From JAFCEV01 sp964473005 (GTDB lineage Archaea; Nanobdellota; Nanobdellia; Pacearchaeales; GW2011-AR1): a stretch of 12,458 nucleotides of DNA. Below are positions 1 through 6,725 of the stretch, one piece after another (positions within the stretch are counted from its first letter, which is position 1; each line of letters opens with the position of its first letter). The translations under genes and the position numbers were made by a program. The stretch spans positions 1 through 12,458 of the forward strand of contig CAYYME010000017.1 in the NCBI GenBank assembly GCA_964473005.1, in the 5' to 3' direction. The notes beneath the pieces were generated by a model. It ran no database searches, was not told the origin of the DNA, and was given only the letters and a program-made list of their open reading frames with translations.

Positions 1-10
1 GGCGTTTAAC

Positions 11-18
11 TTAAATAC
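11..18 (+). promoter_or_regulatory. TATA box of the coiled-coil gene
   Basis: The octamer TTAAATAC is centred about 25 bp before the ATG at 40, the spacing at which archaeal TBP/TFB would place transcription start on the start codon. A purine-rich AGGAAGAAGG lies between box and ATG and could act as a Shine-Dalgarno site if transcription starts earlier. Confidence 0.5.
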
Positions 19-39
19 ATAGATTTCTAGGAAGAAGGT

Positions 40-1215
40 ATGGGGATATTTGATTTATTCAAAAAATTAGTTAAGAAAAATAAAGCTGAAGAAATTGTCA
101 TTGAAAAGCTCGCTTTTTCTGATATTGAAAATTGGATTGAGAATAAAATGAAAGAAAATGAGATCAAACAAAATGAAATTATACGGATGATTAAAGATAA
201 GATTAGGAATTTTAATGCTGACTTAAGAGCAAAAGTAATCATTCTTAGTGGGTTTGATATTGAAGCAAAAAAAGAAAAAGATGATATTAAGGAAATTGTA
301 AATAACAGTAGAAAAGATTATATCAGGGCAGTTGAAAATTTCTTAGAAAACTTAAGCAATCTGGAAGTGAATAAGTTTGAAGAATTTATGAAAAAGATAA
401 ATAAGATTTTTTTTGATTTTAATAAAAGCTCATATAAGAATTATGAAAGGGCCACCATATTGATTGGAAAAGAAATGGCAAGCATAAAAGAAAGTGTAAG
501 GGATTTTTCCAGGGAAATATTAAAAACATATGAAGAAAATAAAGATGTTGTGGAATTTTTTAAAACAATTTCACAAATTAAGTCAAAATGTCAAAAGATT
601 AATTCAATTGATAATATTCTAAATACAACTATTGAAAGAAAAGCATCTTTAAATAAAAAAATAAGTGAGAAAGAAGAGGAAAATAGAATTTTAAAGCAAA
701 AAGTAGAAGAAATCAAGAAAGGCCAAAATTATTTGGATTTTTTAGCCGGTCAAAAGAAGGCAGAATTTTTAAAATTAGAATCAAAAGAAGGCATTTTAGA
801 ATTAAAGCAACTTATTGATTTTAAGGCCTTGGCTAATTTTTTCCACATAGACAAAGAGCAAATAAGTATCTTAAAAAATCATAAAGAAGATTTTTATGCA
901 AATTTTGAAAAAGACAATGGCAAGATGATAATGGATTTGCTAAATGAAGCTAAATTGAACAATGATAAAATACTGGAAAAAATGAAAGAAATACATTCTA
1001 AATCAGAAGAAACAAAAAATCATGAACTAGAAATGAAAGATGATGAAACCCAGGAATTATATGCTAAAATAAAAGAAACTGCATTAGAAATTGACAATCT
1101 AAAAATAGAAAAGGCAAAAGAAGAAAAAAGACACGAAAAACTAAAAATAAGCAAAGAAGAATTAATTCGCGCATTAAAGCAAGGGCTGGCTAAACTGGAT
1201 GTTGAGTTTGTCTGA
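40..1215 (+). CDS. Charged coiled-coil protein of unknown function
   Basis: I do not recognise a named family. The 391-residue product is almost wholly helical in character, very rich in Lys, Glu, Asn and Ile, with no signal peptide or membrane segment, so it is probably cytoplasmic. It opens with MGIFDLFKKLVKK, an amphipathic start that could touch a membrane. Heptad-like stretches suggest coiled coils near residues 140-230 and 305-385; between them lies a less charged segment (about 230-285). A single Cys is at 184. The ATG at 40 is supported by a TATA box about 25 bp upstream. The gene is visibly more AT-rich than the thermosome gene at the other end of the window. It stands alone, ending 77 bp before the next operon, which has its own promoter. 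A structural or tethering role is possible but is only inferred from helicity. Confidence 0.8.
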   Translation: MGIFDLFKKLVKKNKAEEIVIEKLAFSDIENWIENKMKENEIKQNEIIRMIKDKIRNFNADLRAKVIILSGFDIEAKKEKDDIKEIVNNSRKDYIRAVENFLENLSNLEVNKFEEFMKKINKIFFDFNKSSYKNYERATILIGKEMASIKESVRDFSREILKTYEENKDVVEFFKTISQIKSKCQKINSIDNILNTTIERKASLNKKISEKEEENRILKQKVEEIKKGQNYLDFLAGQKKAEFLKLESKEGILELKQLIDFKALANFFHIDKEQISILKNHKEDFYANFEKDNGKMIMDLLNEAKLNNDKILEKMKEIHSKSEETKNHELEMKDDETQELYAKIKETALEIDNLKIEKAKEEKRHEKLKISKEELIRALKQGLAKLDVEFV

Positions 1216-1246
1216 GTTCAGCATGGGCGCTTTTATTTCAGTTATC

Positions 1247-1254
1247 TTTATAAA
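1247..1254 (+). promoter_or_regulatory. TATA box of the ABC operon
   Basis: TTTATAAA is centred about 42 bp before the ATG at 1293, which predicts a leader of about 16 nt. GAGG at 1285-1288 lies in that leader at normal Shine-Dalgarno spacing. This is one of the few leadered genes in the window. Confidence 0.6.
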
Positions 1255-1292
1255 TTATTATTTCATTAAAGCAGAGTAATAAAAGAGGCAAG

Positions 1293-2282
1293 ATGAAAAA
1301 AGAAATTTTATTTTTGTTTGTCATAGCAATTTTCTTGATGCCTAATGTAAATGCATTAAACAGTGATTATTGTGTAGCAGCAGAAGTTTCAGATATCAGC
1401 CCGAGTTCAATCGGAATCGGGGATGAATTCACTGTGGGCATCCATGTTGAAAATTGTGGGAATGAAGCCCCGGAGTATATCTCTTTTGAATTAATCGCCC
1501 CTCCCGTAGATATTTCAGTTAAGGAGCCTTTGATTATTAATATCTCTAATTTATATTATTCAAATAGCGAGAGATTTATTACATATCATATGAGAACAGC
1601 TGATGATGCTCAACCAGGAGCACATTTAATTAAAACAAGATTAGTCTATGGAAAAGAGGGTTTTCTTGTAACAAATGATTATAATATTACATTTGAAGTG
1701 ATAGGAGACAGAGCAGAGTTAGCCATAGCCTCTCTTAAAACCAGCCCTGTTCTTCCGAGGAAGGGTGATACAGTTGAATTAACCATAAGAATTGAAAATA
1801 CAGGTGATGGAACTGCAAAATCAGTGGGAATTTATGCAGACCATCCTTTTAAAGGGATAAAACAGTCATTTATTGGAGCTCTTGATTCAGATGAAGACGG
1901 GCCGGCTGTCCTGACTTTTATTGCAAATAAAAAAGGAGAATTTAAATTTCCGGTAAATATCACATATTATGATGATTTCGGGAAAAATGAAATAGAAACA
2001 GAACTGACTCTTAATGTCCTGAGAAAAGAGACTGATATCGGAGCAATAATTATTATACTACTTATTTTAGTACTATCAGGAGCAGGAATTTATTATTTTT
2101 CAAAAACAAAAAGAGAAAAAGACAGGATAATACATCAATTGTTGCAGGGAGAGAATTTTAATAGGGAAGAATTAAAAGAAACTCCTAAAAAACCTCTTAA
2201 ACAAATCAGAGAAGAAGAAAGAGACAGGAAAAGAAGAATGGAAGAGTTTAAAAAAGAGGTATTAGCGAAGTACAGGAAATAA
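1293..2282 (+). CDS. Membrane-anchored Ig-like (COG1361/CARDB-type) protein of ABC operon
   Basis: The 329-residue product has a hydrophobic signal sequence (residues 4-20), two extracytoplasmic beta-sandwich modules of the CARDB/NEW3 type (about 25-136 and 140-243, the second containing a typical IENTGDGTAKSV strand-turn), one membrane helix (249-269) and a charged cytoplasmic tail (271-329) rich in Lys, Arg and Glu. Cys27 and Cys55 could form a disulfide. The ATG is preceded by GAGG and a TATA box. The stop is one base before the ATG of an ABC permease, so the two should be co-translated. COG1361-type proteins often adjoin MacB-like permeases in archaea. By position it could be the extracellular adaptor or substrate-binding partner, analogous to MacA in bacteria; this is inference. 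The charged tail could contact the ATPase or permease inside the cell. Confidence 0.8.
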   Translation: MKKEILFLFVIAIFLMPNVNALNSDYCVAAEVSDISPSSIGIGDEFTVGIHVENCGNEAPEYISFELIAPPVDISVKEPLIINISNLYYSNSERFITYHMRTADDAQPGAHLIKTRLVYGKEGFLVTNDYNITFEVIGDRAELAIASLKTSPVLPRKGDTVELTIRIENTGDGTAKSVGIYADHPFKGIKQSFIGALDSDEDGPAVLTFIANKKGEFKFPVNITYYDDFGKNEIETELTLNVLRKETDIGAIIIILLILVLSGAGIYYFSKTKREKDRIIHQLLQGENFNREELKETPKKPLKQIREEERDRKRRMEEFKKEVLAKYRK

Positions 2283-2283
2283 T

Positions 2284-3489
2284 ATGCTCGACGATATTAG
2301 AGTTGGGTTTACCAGCGCACTAAGTTCTGTAAAAAGAGGAAATAAAAAAACACTGATGTTTATTATTTTTGTTTTAGCGCTTATATTTATGAACCTTATT
2401 TTTTTACCCTCTTTTATTGGGGGAATTTCCAGCATGTTTACCAATTTTATGGATTATTCCTATGGAGATATTGTTATTGAACCACCCGGGGAAAATCCAT
2501 ATATCAGTAATTCTGATAATGTCCTGCAAAAGGTCCGGGCGATTCCTGATGTAAAATCTGCGACAAAAAGACTGGATGCCGGAGTATCAATACAATACAA
2601 TCAAAAAGTTGTTGGTTCAACTCTTACGGGTTTAATTCCTTCTGAAGAATATGGTGTTTCAAACTATCCTTATATTATTAAAGAGGGGGAATTTTTAGGA
2701 GATCTTTCCCAGGATGAAATAATTCTTGGTGGGATGTTAGTGCAGGGTTACTTTGGTTCAGAGATTTATGATAATTTGGGAACAGTGCGGGTTGGCTCTT
2801 TGGTTAATGTTACATATGCCAATAATATTGAGAGAACCTATAAAGTCAGGGGGATTATGGAGGGCACTTTTGAGTTGGTTGATCTTAATGCTTTAATCTC
2901 TTATGAAGAAATTGAGGATGTATTCAGCCTCAATGGAAGCAAGGCAACAAGCATTGTTATAAAAATAGAAGACAATGCAGACCCGGCAGAAGTAAAGCAA
3001 AAAATAATTCTGGCAGGAGTTAAAGAGCCTGTGTTTACTAGCAATGAAAAATCTGATGCTATTCTGAGACAAGCCATGCAAAGTATTGATATGATACATG
3101 TAGTCTCCAATATTGTTAGTTTAATTGTCGGAGCTGCCCTTATTTTTATTATTATTTATATAAACACCCTGCATAGAAAAAGAGAAATTGGAATCTTGAA
3201 GGCAGTGGGAATAACCCCTGGTTCAATAAGGATTTCTTATGTCTTTATCAGTATTTTTTATGTAGTGATGGGAATTCTTGTCGGATTGATTATATATTTC
3301 TCCCTTATGTTCTATTTTACGAGAAATCCTGTCCTTTTTTATGAAAATATAAACCTTGTTCCTGAGATTCAGGGAGGATTAATAATTAAAAGCATCTTTA
3401 AAATGCTGGGCATGTCTGTCATTGCAGGATTTATACCTGCGTGGTTTGTGACAAGAAAAAGCATATTGGATGCAATATGGGGAAGATAA
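2284..3489 (+). CDS. MacB/FtsX-type ABC transporter permease
   Basis: The 401-residue protein has the MacB/LolC topology: an N-terminal membrane helix (about 24-45), a large extracytoplasmic domain (about 46-265, MacB_PCD-like), then three helices near 273-296, 317-345 and 368-390. After the second helix comes KREIGILKAVG, the FtsX-family cytoplasmic coupling motif that contacts the ATPase. Type VII ABC systems of this kind act as mechanotransmitters that work on surface lipids, peptides or envelope proteins rather than as channels. The start is one base after the stop of the Ig-like gene, and the stop TAA overlaps the ATPase start as TAATG. The substrate cannot be told from sequence: MacB-like export, lipoprotein handling or surface-protein release all remain possible. 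Confidence 0.9.
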   Translation: MLDDIRVGFTSALSSVKRGNKKTLMFIIFVLALIFMNLIFLPSFIGGISSMFTNFMDYSYGDIVIEPPGENPYISNSDNVLQKVRAIPDVKSATKRLDAGVSIQYNQKVVGSTLTGLIPSEEYGVSNYPYIIKEGEFLGDLSQDEIILGGMLVQGYFGSEIYDNLGTVRVGSLVNVTYANNIERTYKVRGIMEGTFELVDLNALISYEEIEDVFSLNGSKATSIVIKIEDNADPAEVKQKIILAGVKEPVFTSNEKSDAILRQAMQSIDMIHVVSNIVSLIVGAALIFIIIYINTLHRKREIGILKAVGITPGSIRISYVFISIFYVVMGILVGLIIYFSLMFYFTRNPVLFYENINLVPEIQGGLIIKSIFKMLGMSVIAGFIPAWFVTRKSILDAIWGR

Positions 3490-4190
3490 TGGAAAAAGAA
3501 AAGATAGCGATAAGGGTGCAGGATTTAGTAAGGCACTATAATACAGACGGGATTATGGTGAAAGCCCTTAATGGGGTTTCTTTTGAAATACACAAAGGGG
3601 AATTTATCGCAATTATGGGCCCAAGCGGAAGCGGAAAAACTACAATGCTGAGAATTTTAGGGCTATTAGACAAACCAACAAAAGGGAATTATACTATTAA
3701 TAATCTTAATGTGGTTGATTTGCCAGAAGAAGAAAGGAATTATTACAGATTAACCCAGTTAGGATATGTGTTTCAGGATTATGCTTTGATTAATGAAATG
3801 AGTGTTGCTGAAAATGTTTACATTCTTTCCCTTATGGAAGGAAAATCAAAATCAGAATCTATTTCCACTGCTAAAGAAGCTCTGGAAAAAGTAGGATTAG
3901 GAGATAAATTAGACAGGGTTCCAAACCAGCTTTCTGGGGGGGAGAAGCAGAGGGTTGCAATTGCAAGAGCCATAGCAAAAAAGCCAAGAATTTTATTTGC
4001 AGACGAACCATGCGCTAATCTTGATACCCAGACATCCCGCCAGGTTTTAGAAGTATTAAACACTCTCAATAAAAAGTTTGGACAGACAATTGTAATGGTT
4101 ACTCATGAAGCCTGGCATACTTCCTATGCTTCAAGGCTTATTCAATTAAGAGATGGTTTAATTGTAAATGATAAGAAATTAAGGGGATAA
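3489..4190 (+). CDS. ABC transporter ATP-binding protein (MacB/LolD type)
   Basis: The 233-residue nucleotide-binding subunit has every expected motif: Walker A GPSGSGKT (44-51), Q-loop Gln96, signature LSGGE (148-152), Walker B ILFADEP (168-174) with catalytic Glu173, D-loop NLD (177-179) and switch His206. Length and the LGYVFQDYALI segment match the LolD/MacB/FtsE group. The D-loop region reads DEPCANLD where most relatives have DEPTGNLD, a small variation. I chose the ATG that overlaps the permease stop (TAATG) over an in-frame GTG at 3441, because a start there would overlap the permease gene by 49 bp and add a non-homologous N-terminus. It should form a dimer that drives the permease encoded upstream. 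Confidence 0.93.
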   Translation: MEKEKIAIRVQDLVRHYNTDGIMVKALNGVSFEIHKGEFIAIMGPSGSGKTTMLRILGLLDKPTKGNYTINNLNVVDLPEEERNYYRLTQLGYVFQDYALINEMSVAENVYILSLMEGKSKSESISTAKEALEKVGLGDKLDRVPNQLSGGEKQRVAIARAIAKKPRILFADEPCANLDTQTSRQVLEVLNTLNKKFGQTIVMVTHEAWHTSYASRLIQLRDGLIVNDKKLRG

Positions 4191-4207
4191 TTTATGTGGG
4201 CGTATTT

Positions 4208-4411
4208 TTACTTCAGCCTCTTCTTCAATTTAATATTATTCAGCAGAGCAACAATCAGCGCCACCACGGCTGTTAAAATAGCGAGAATAACTGAAGCATT
4301 ATCAAGTTTGTCGGGATTCGGGATTAATGTGAAAAAATAAACAGCAAGGACTAATGCAAGAAATATAAAAATCCCGCCCCACAAAATTCTCGCCCTCTCT
4401 TTCAGCACCAT
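4208..4411 (-). CDS. Small two-helix membrane protein
   Basis: The product of 67 residues has a short basic N-terminus (KERAR), two hydrophobic helices (about 11-30 and 41-59) joined by a polar turn (PNPDKLD), and a basic tail (KLKKRLK). A positive charge at both ends suggests a hairpin with both termini inside. No family is recognised. Its reality is supported by a TATA box (4433-4440) about 25 bp before the ATG, the same spacing as at neighbouring genes. It is divergent from the VanZ-like gene and convergent with the ABC operon, ending 17 bp from it. Confidence 0.65.
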   Translation of the reverse strand: MVLKERARILWGGIFIFLALVLAVYFFTLIPNPDKLDNASVILAILTAVVALIVALLNNIKLKKRLK

Positions 4412-4432
4412 AATAAAACTATGCGCCAGAAC

Positions 4433-4463
4433 CTTTTAAATTTATCCCAATAATCTTTATAAA
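4433..4463. promoter_or_regulatory. Divergent promoter pair
   Basis: Two TATA boxes lie back to back. TTTAAAAG on the minus strand (4440-4433) is centred 25 bp before the ATG at 4411. TTTATAAA on the plus strand (4456-4463) is centred 25 bp before the ATG at 4485. Both predict leaderless transcripts. With only about 16 bp between the boxes, the two pre-initiation complexes may compete. Confidence 0.65.
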
Positions 4464-4484
4464 TCCTTCAGAATACCCCTGTGC

Positions 4485-4877
4485 ATGATAAGGTGGTTGG
4501 AGAAGAGGCAAAAATTCTCATGGGTGATTACATTCCTGCTTGCCCTTCTTATATTTTATATTTCTTCTCTTCCCTTCAGGACATTAGGAACCGGAACAAG
4601 CCTTCTTGCAGTTATCTATCACATTCTGATTTTCTTTCTGCTCTCTCTTTTTTTGTTCATCTCTCTGGTTAACAGAAAGAAAGCAAAATTCTTCTTTTTT
4701 ATTGCAATTTTATTTTTGGTAAGCTATGGGATTCTCGATGAACTCCACCAGTTTTTTGTTCCCGGACGATGCACTTCTCTTTTTGATTTGGGGCTGGATT
4801 CACTGGGAATTTTATTTGCTTTTATGGTTTATTCTATATCTTTAAATTATAGAAGAGTGAAATATAATCATTTGTGA
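4485..4877 (+). CDS. VanZ-like membrane protein
   Basis: The 130-residue protein has four hydrophobic segments (about 12-30, 41-62, 68-84, 103-119). The VanZ-family signature is present near the third loop: YGILDELHQFFVPGR, then D101 and G108, with acidic pair Asp85-Glu86, Gln89, Pro93 and Arg95. The SSLP after helix 1 and the YHILIFF segment in helix 2 also fit. The usual Asn in the D-x3-N part is Asp105. VanZ proteins are named from low-level teicoplanin resistance in enterococci, but most family members, archaeal ones included, have no known function; an envelope role is likely. The ATG at 4485 fits the TATA box exactly. A GTG at 4481 opens a different frame and is not used. Confidence 0.85.
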   Translation: MIRWLEKRQKFSWVITFLLALLIFYISSLPFRTLGTGTSLLAVIYHILIFFLLSLFLFISLVNRKKAKFFFFIAILFLVSYGILDELHQFFVPGRCTSLFDLGLDSLGILFAFMVYSISLNYRRVKYNHL

Positions 4878-5029
4878 TAAAATAACCTTGGAAAATAACT
4901 TTTATAATAGAAAAAAGTCTAAAGATGGACTGGGTGGTGCTAATGTAAAATTCACTTTTAACAAGATACTTATTATCTAATAACTCTCTTTAAGATGCCT
5001 CCTATTTAACTAAACTCATCGCAATAATT
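4878..5029. other. Intergenic AT-rich stretch with small GC-rich island
   Basis: No convincing gene. A TATA-like TTTATAAT lies at 4900-4907, followed at 4918-4941 by a locally GC-rich island that contains a 4-bp AGTC/GACT hairpin and a seven-codon open frame (MDWVVLM) at 4925-4948. Nothing ties these together. Confidence 0.3.
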
Positions 5030-5037
5030 CTTATAAA
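5030..5037 (+). promoter_or_regulatory. TATA box of 132-residue orphan gene
   Basis: CTTATAAA is centred 25 bp before the ATG at 5059, predicting a leaderless transcript. Confidence 0.6.
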
Positions 5038-5058
5038 CCCCTTACTTTTGTCTTTGAA

Positions 5059-5457
5059 ATGAAAATATCTTCTGTCAGGAATGTAAAAGATGCCAGACAA
5101 TTTGCTGAAGATCTTAAAAATTCTATTTCTAAACCTAAATTTGTTGTCAACTTTAGGCTGGTTTCTGAATCCCTGAAAGTCCTTGCAAGAAAAGAGAGCG
5201 GGGACGATTTCAGAGAGTTGGTGAAAGTGTATTGTGAATTTTATAAGGAAAGGGGTTTTGAAGACCCAGATTATCTTTTGTCTCATCTTGAATGGCTTTG
5301 CCGATTTGCAGACCACGGAGCGAGGATAGGAGAATTTAACGGCAAAATGAATCTTGAACTTTCTATATATTCAACACAGCAGTATTTCTGCCAGATTTAT
5401 GGAGCATGTTTGTCCTGTGAACAAAAAAATCAACAAGTTTATATAACAGAAAAATAA
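5059..5457 (+). CDS. Hypothetical soluble protein
   Basis: The 132-residue protein has no signal peptide or membrane helix and is probably cytoplasmic. Residues 1-75 look helical, with alternating basic and hydrophobic residues. The C-terminal part holds four of its five cysteines: one in EWLCRF, one in YFCQIYG and a CLSC pair near the end. These could bind a metal, but the spacing fits no zinc-finger type I know. The predicted leaderless promoter supports the ATG at 5059. The next gene starts 9 bp downstream but has a promoter inside this gene's 3' end, so the two need not form an operon. Function unknown. Confidence 0.7.
   Translation: MKISSVRNVKDARQFAEDLKNSISKPKFVVNFRLVSESLKVLARKESGDDFRELVKVYCEFYKERGFEDPDYLLSHLEWLCRFADHGARIGEFNGKMNLELSIYSTQQYFCQIYGACLSCEQKNQQVYITEK
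5438..5445 (+). promoter_or_regulatory. Internal TATA box of the metalloprotease gene
   Basis: TTTATATA lies inside the last codons of the preceding gene, centred 25 bp before the ATG at 5467. No Shine-Dalgarno sequence precedes that ATG (the intervening bases are AT-only apart from one G), so a leaderless transcript from this box is the simplest reading. Confidence 0.5.
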
Positions 5458-5466
5458 ATTATAGTT

Positions 5467-6372
5467 ATGAGGTGGAAAAATGCATTCAGTATTATATTCA
5501 TGCTTCTGGTTGTTGGTTTGCTGGTTTTTTACTGGTTTATTCCTTTTGGCGAGAGGGAATTTTTCAGTTCAGGAAATTCTAATTTTACCATCGGAAATAC
5601 TTCTTCAGGTATGCAGTATTATGAAAATATGAGATTCCCTTCTTCTGAAATTTCCTACAGAATAGAAAACTGCCCGCTGCAGAAAGAAGAGGATATGGAG
5701 AGGGGTTTTGATATAATTGACAATTTAACTTTGCTTGATTTTTATCCTGTTAGTTCCGAGGAGGAGATTTTTGTAACCTGCACAAGCAAAGACAGGATTG
5801 AAGAAGGGTTGTTTATTGCAGGAGAAGGAGGGCCTGTGGATGTAAGGCAGGCAGGAAATTTTAATGTAATTTTTTACGGAGAGATTCTGCTGATAAAAGA
5901 TTCTCAGTGCAGCAAGCCCAATGTCGCAATTCATGAACTCCTGCATGTTCTCGGCTTCAATCATTCAGAGAATTCAAATAACATAATGTATCCAATCAGC
6001 AAATGCTCCCAGACAATCGGTGATGATATTCCTCAGTTGCTGAATGAATTATATTCTGTCCAGAGTTATCCTGACCTTTCAGTAGCCAATGCTTCTGCAG
6101 TGATGCACGGAAAATATCTCGATGCTAATTTTACTGTCAGAAACGACGGGCTTAAGGATTCTGAAAAAGCAATGATAAAAATTTATGCAGATGACAAGCA
6201 GGTGAAGGAATTTGAGCTGGAAGCAATCAAAATAGGATATGCAAGGGTTTTTACTCTCAGCAATTTAATAATTCCGCAGTTTAATGTGGAGAAAATTGAA
6301 TTTTTGGTAGAAACAGATTTTAACGAATTGAGCAAAGAGAACAACAACGTTCTTCTTGAAATAAGAAATTAG
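5467..6372 (+). CDS. Membrane-anchored matrixin-type zinc metalloprotease with CARDB-like domain
   Basis: The 301-residue protein starts with a signal anchor (about 6-26), so the rest should face outward. The catalytic centre is a full metzincin motif: HELLHVLGFNH, with His156, Glu157, His160, Gly163 and His166. Ser167 follows, and a Met-turn NIMYP has Met174; the Ser plus IMYP combination is typical of matrixins (M10). Cys69, Cys105, Cys148 and Cys180 could form two disulfides. Residues about 202-301 form a beta-sandwich resembling CARDB (NFTVRNDGL), an adhesion or spacer module. I see no cysteine-switch propeptide. It probably cleaves surface or exogenous proteins. The stop TAG overlaps the convergent acidic microgene by 4 bp. 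Confidence 0.85.
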   Translation: MRWKNAFSIIFMLLVVGLLVFYWFIPFGEREFFSSGNSNFTIGNTSSGMQYYENMRFPSSEISYRIENCPLQKEEDMERGFDIIDNLTLLDFYPVSSEEEIFVTCTSKDRIEEGLFIAGEGGPVDVRQAGNFNVIFYGEILLIKDSQCSKPNVAIHELLHVLGFNHSENSNNIMYPISKCSQTIGDDIPQLLNELYSVQSYPDLSVANASAVMHGKYLDANFTVRNDGLKDSEKAMIKIYADDKQVKEFELEAIKIGYARVFTLSNLIIPQFNVEKIEFLVETDFNELSKENNNVLLEIRN

Positions 6373-6458
6373 TCAGGTTCGAAACCATCTAGTTCACGTA
6401 AGAAGTCGTCAAATTCATTGTCGTCTTCTTCGGACATGATGTCAGATTCATCATCCAT
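6369..6458 (-). CDS. 29-residue highly acidic microprotein
   Basis: The frame encodes MDDESDIMSEEDDNE followed by FDDFLRELDGFEPD. Fifteen of 29 residues are Asp or Glu and there is one basic residue (Arg21). Hydrophobic residues in the second half (Phe16, Phe19, Leu20, Leu23, Phe26) would lie on one face of a short helix, like an acidic docking or activation peptide. The ATG is preceded by GAGGT (6468-6464) with 5 nt spacing and by a TATA box (6507-6500) about 45 bp upstream, so this is a leadered gene with ordinary initiation signals. It is convergent with the metalloprotease gene and overlaps its stop by 4 bp. Function unknown. The chance that a 90-bp frame is spurious is real, but start signals and composition argue for a gene. 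Confidence 0.6.
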   Translation of the reverse strand: MDDESDIMSEEDDNEFDDFLRELDGFEPD

Positions 6459-6463
6459 TGTTT

Positions 6464-6507
6464 ACCTCGTTTTTTATTTATTTTCTAGAGATATTTTCAT
6501 TTTTAAA
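6464..6507 (-). promoter_or_regulatory. Promoter and ribosome binding site of the acidic microgene
   Basis: TATA box TTTAAAAA at 6507-6500 and Shine-Dalgarno GAGGT at 6468-6464. The expected transcription start is near 6477, giving a leader of about 19 nt. Confidence 0.5.
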
Positions 6508-6540
6508 CATTTCTGTTTTGCAGAGGATAGATGATTTTGT

Positions 6541-6546
6541 AAAAAA
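6541..6546 (-). terminator. Oligo-T terminator after tRNA-Tyr
   Basis: Six T residues on the minus strand directly follow the discriminator base of the tRNA. Archaeal RNA polymerase terminates at such U-runs. Confidence 0.5.
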
Positions 6547-6702
6547 TCCCCGCACCCAGACTCGAACTGGGGATCTCCCGGGTTCTGATGAACATTTGGC
6601 TTTTCAGGTTTCACAGAATTTCCTGTGTTTAATGGAATCTCTACCCTAGTTTGATTTTAATTTAACTACAGCCAGGCGCTCTAACCACTGAGCTATGCGG
6701 GG
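6547..6702 (-). tRNA. tRNA-Tyr (GTA) with 83-nt intron
   Basis: The acceptor stem CCCCGCA (6702-6696) pairs perfectly with TGCGGGG, followed by discriminator A73 at 6547; CCA is not encoded. D-arm GCTC/GAGC with loop AGTGGTTA, anticodon stem CCTGG/CCGGG (one G-T pair), variable loop AGATC, and T-arm CCCAG-TTCGAGT-CTGGG are all regular. The anticodon loop begins CTGTAG, giving GTA (6669-6667) and therefore tyrosine; the C1-G72 pair is the archaeal tRNA-Tyr identity element. The intron is 6665-6583, between positions 37 and 38. The mature tRNA is 73 nt. Position 38 is C rather than the common A. Confidence 0.93.
6583..6665 (-). other. Archaeal tRNA intron, position 37/38, relaxed splice motif
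   Basis: At the 3' side a three-base bulge AAC sits between the anticodon stem and the helix CTG/CAG, so cutting after AA leaves C38. At the 5' side the bulge would be AGT, cut after G37. The fourth central pair is a T-T mismatch and the outer helix is weak, so the bulge-helix-bulge is relaxed. Inside the intron CACAGG and TCTGTG close a six-pair hairpin with loop AAAT (6627-6612). The boundaries are fixed by the mature tRNA fold. Confidence 0.8.
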
Positions 6703-6725
6703 TGAAAATAAGAGAATTATTTTGT

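Noticed and set aside
3441..3489. Upstream GTG start for the ABC ATPase
   Set aside because: It would overlap the permease by 49 bp and add residues with no ABC homology. The ATG in TAATG matches the family N-terminus.
4481..4672. 63-codon frame starting at GTG 4481
   Set aside because: Out of frame with the clear VanZ signature encoded from the ATG four bases later.
6458..6649. 63-codon plus-strand frame
   Set aside because: It runs into the tRNA-Tyr gene on the opposite strand, so it is a chance frame.
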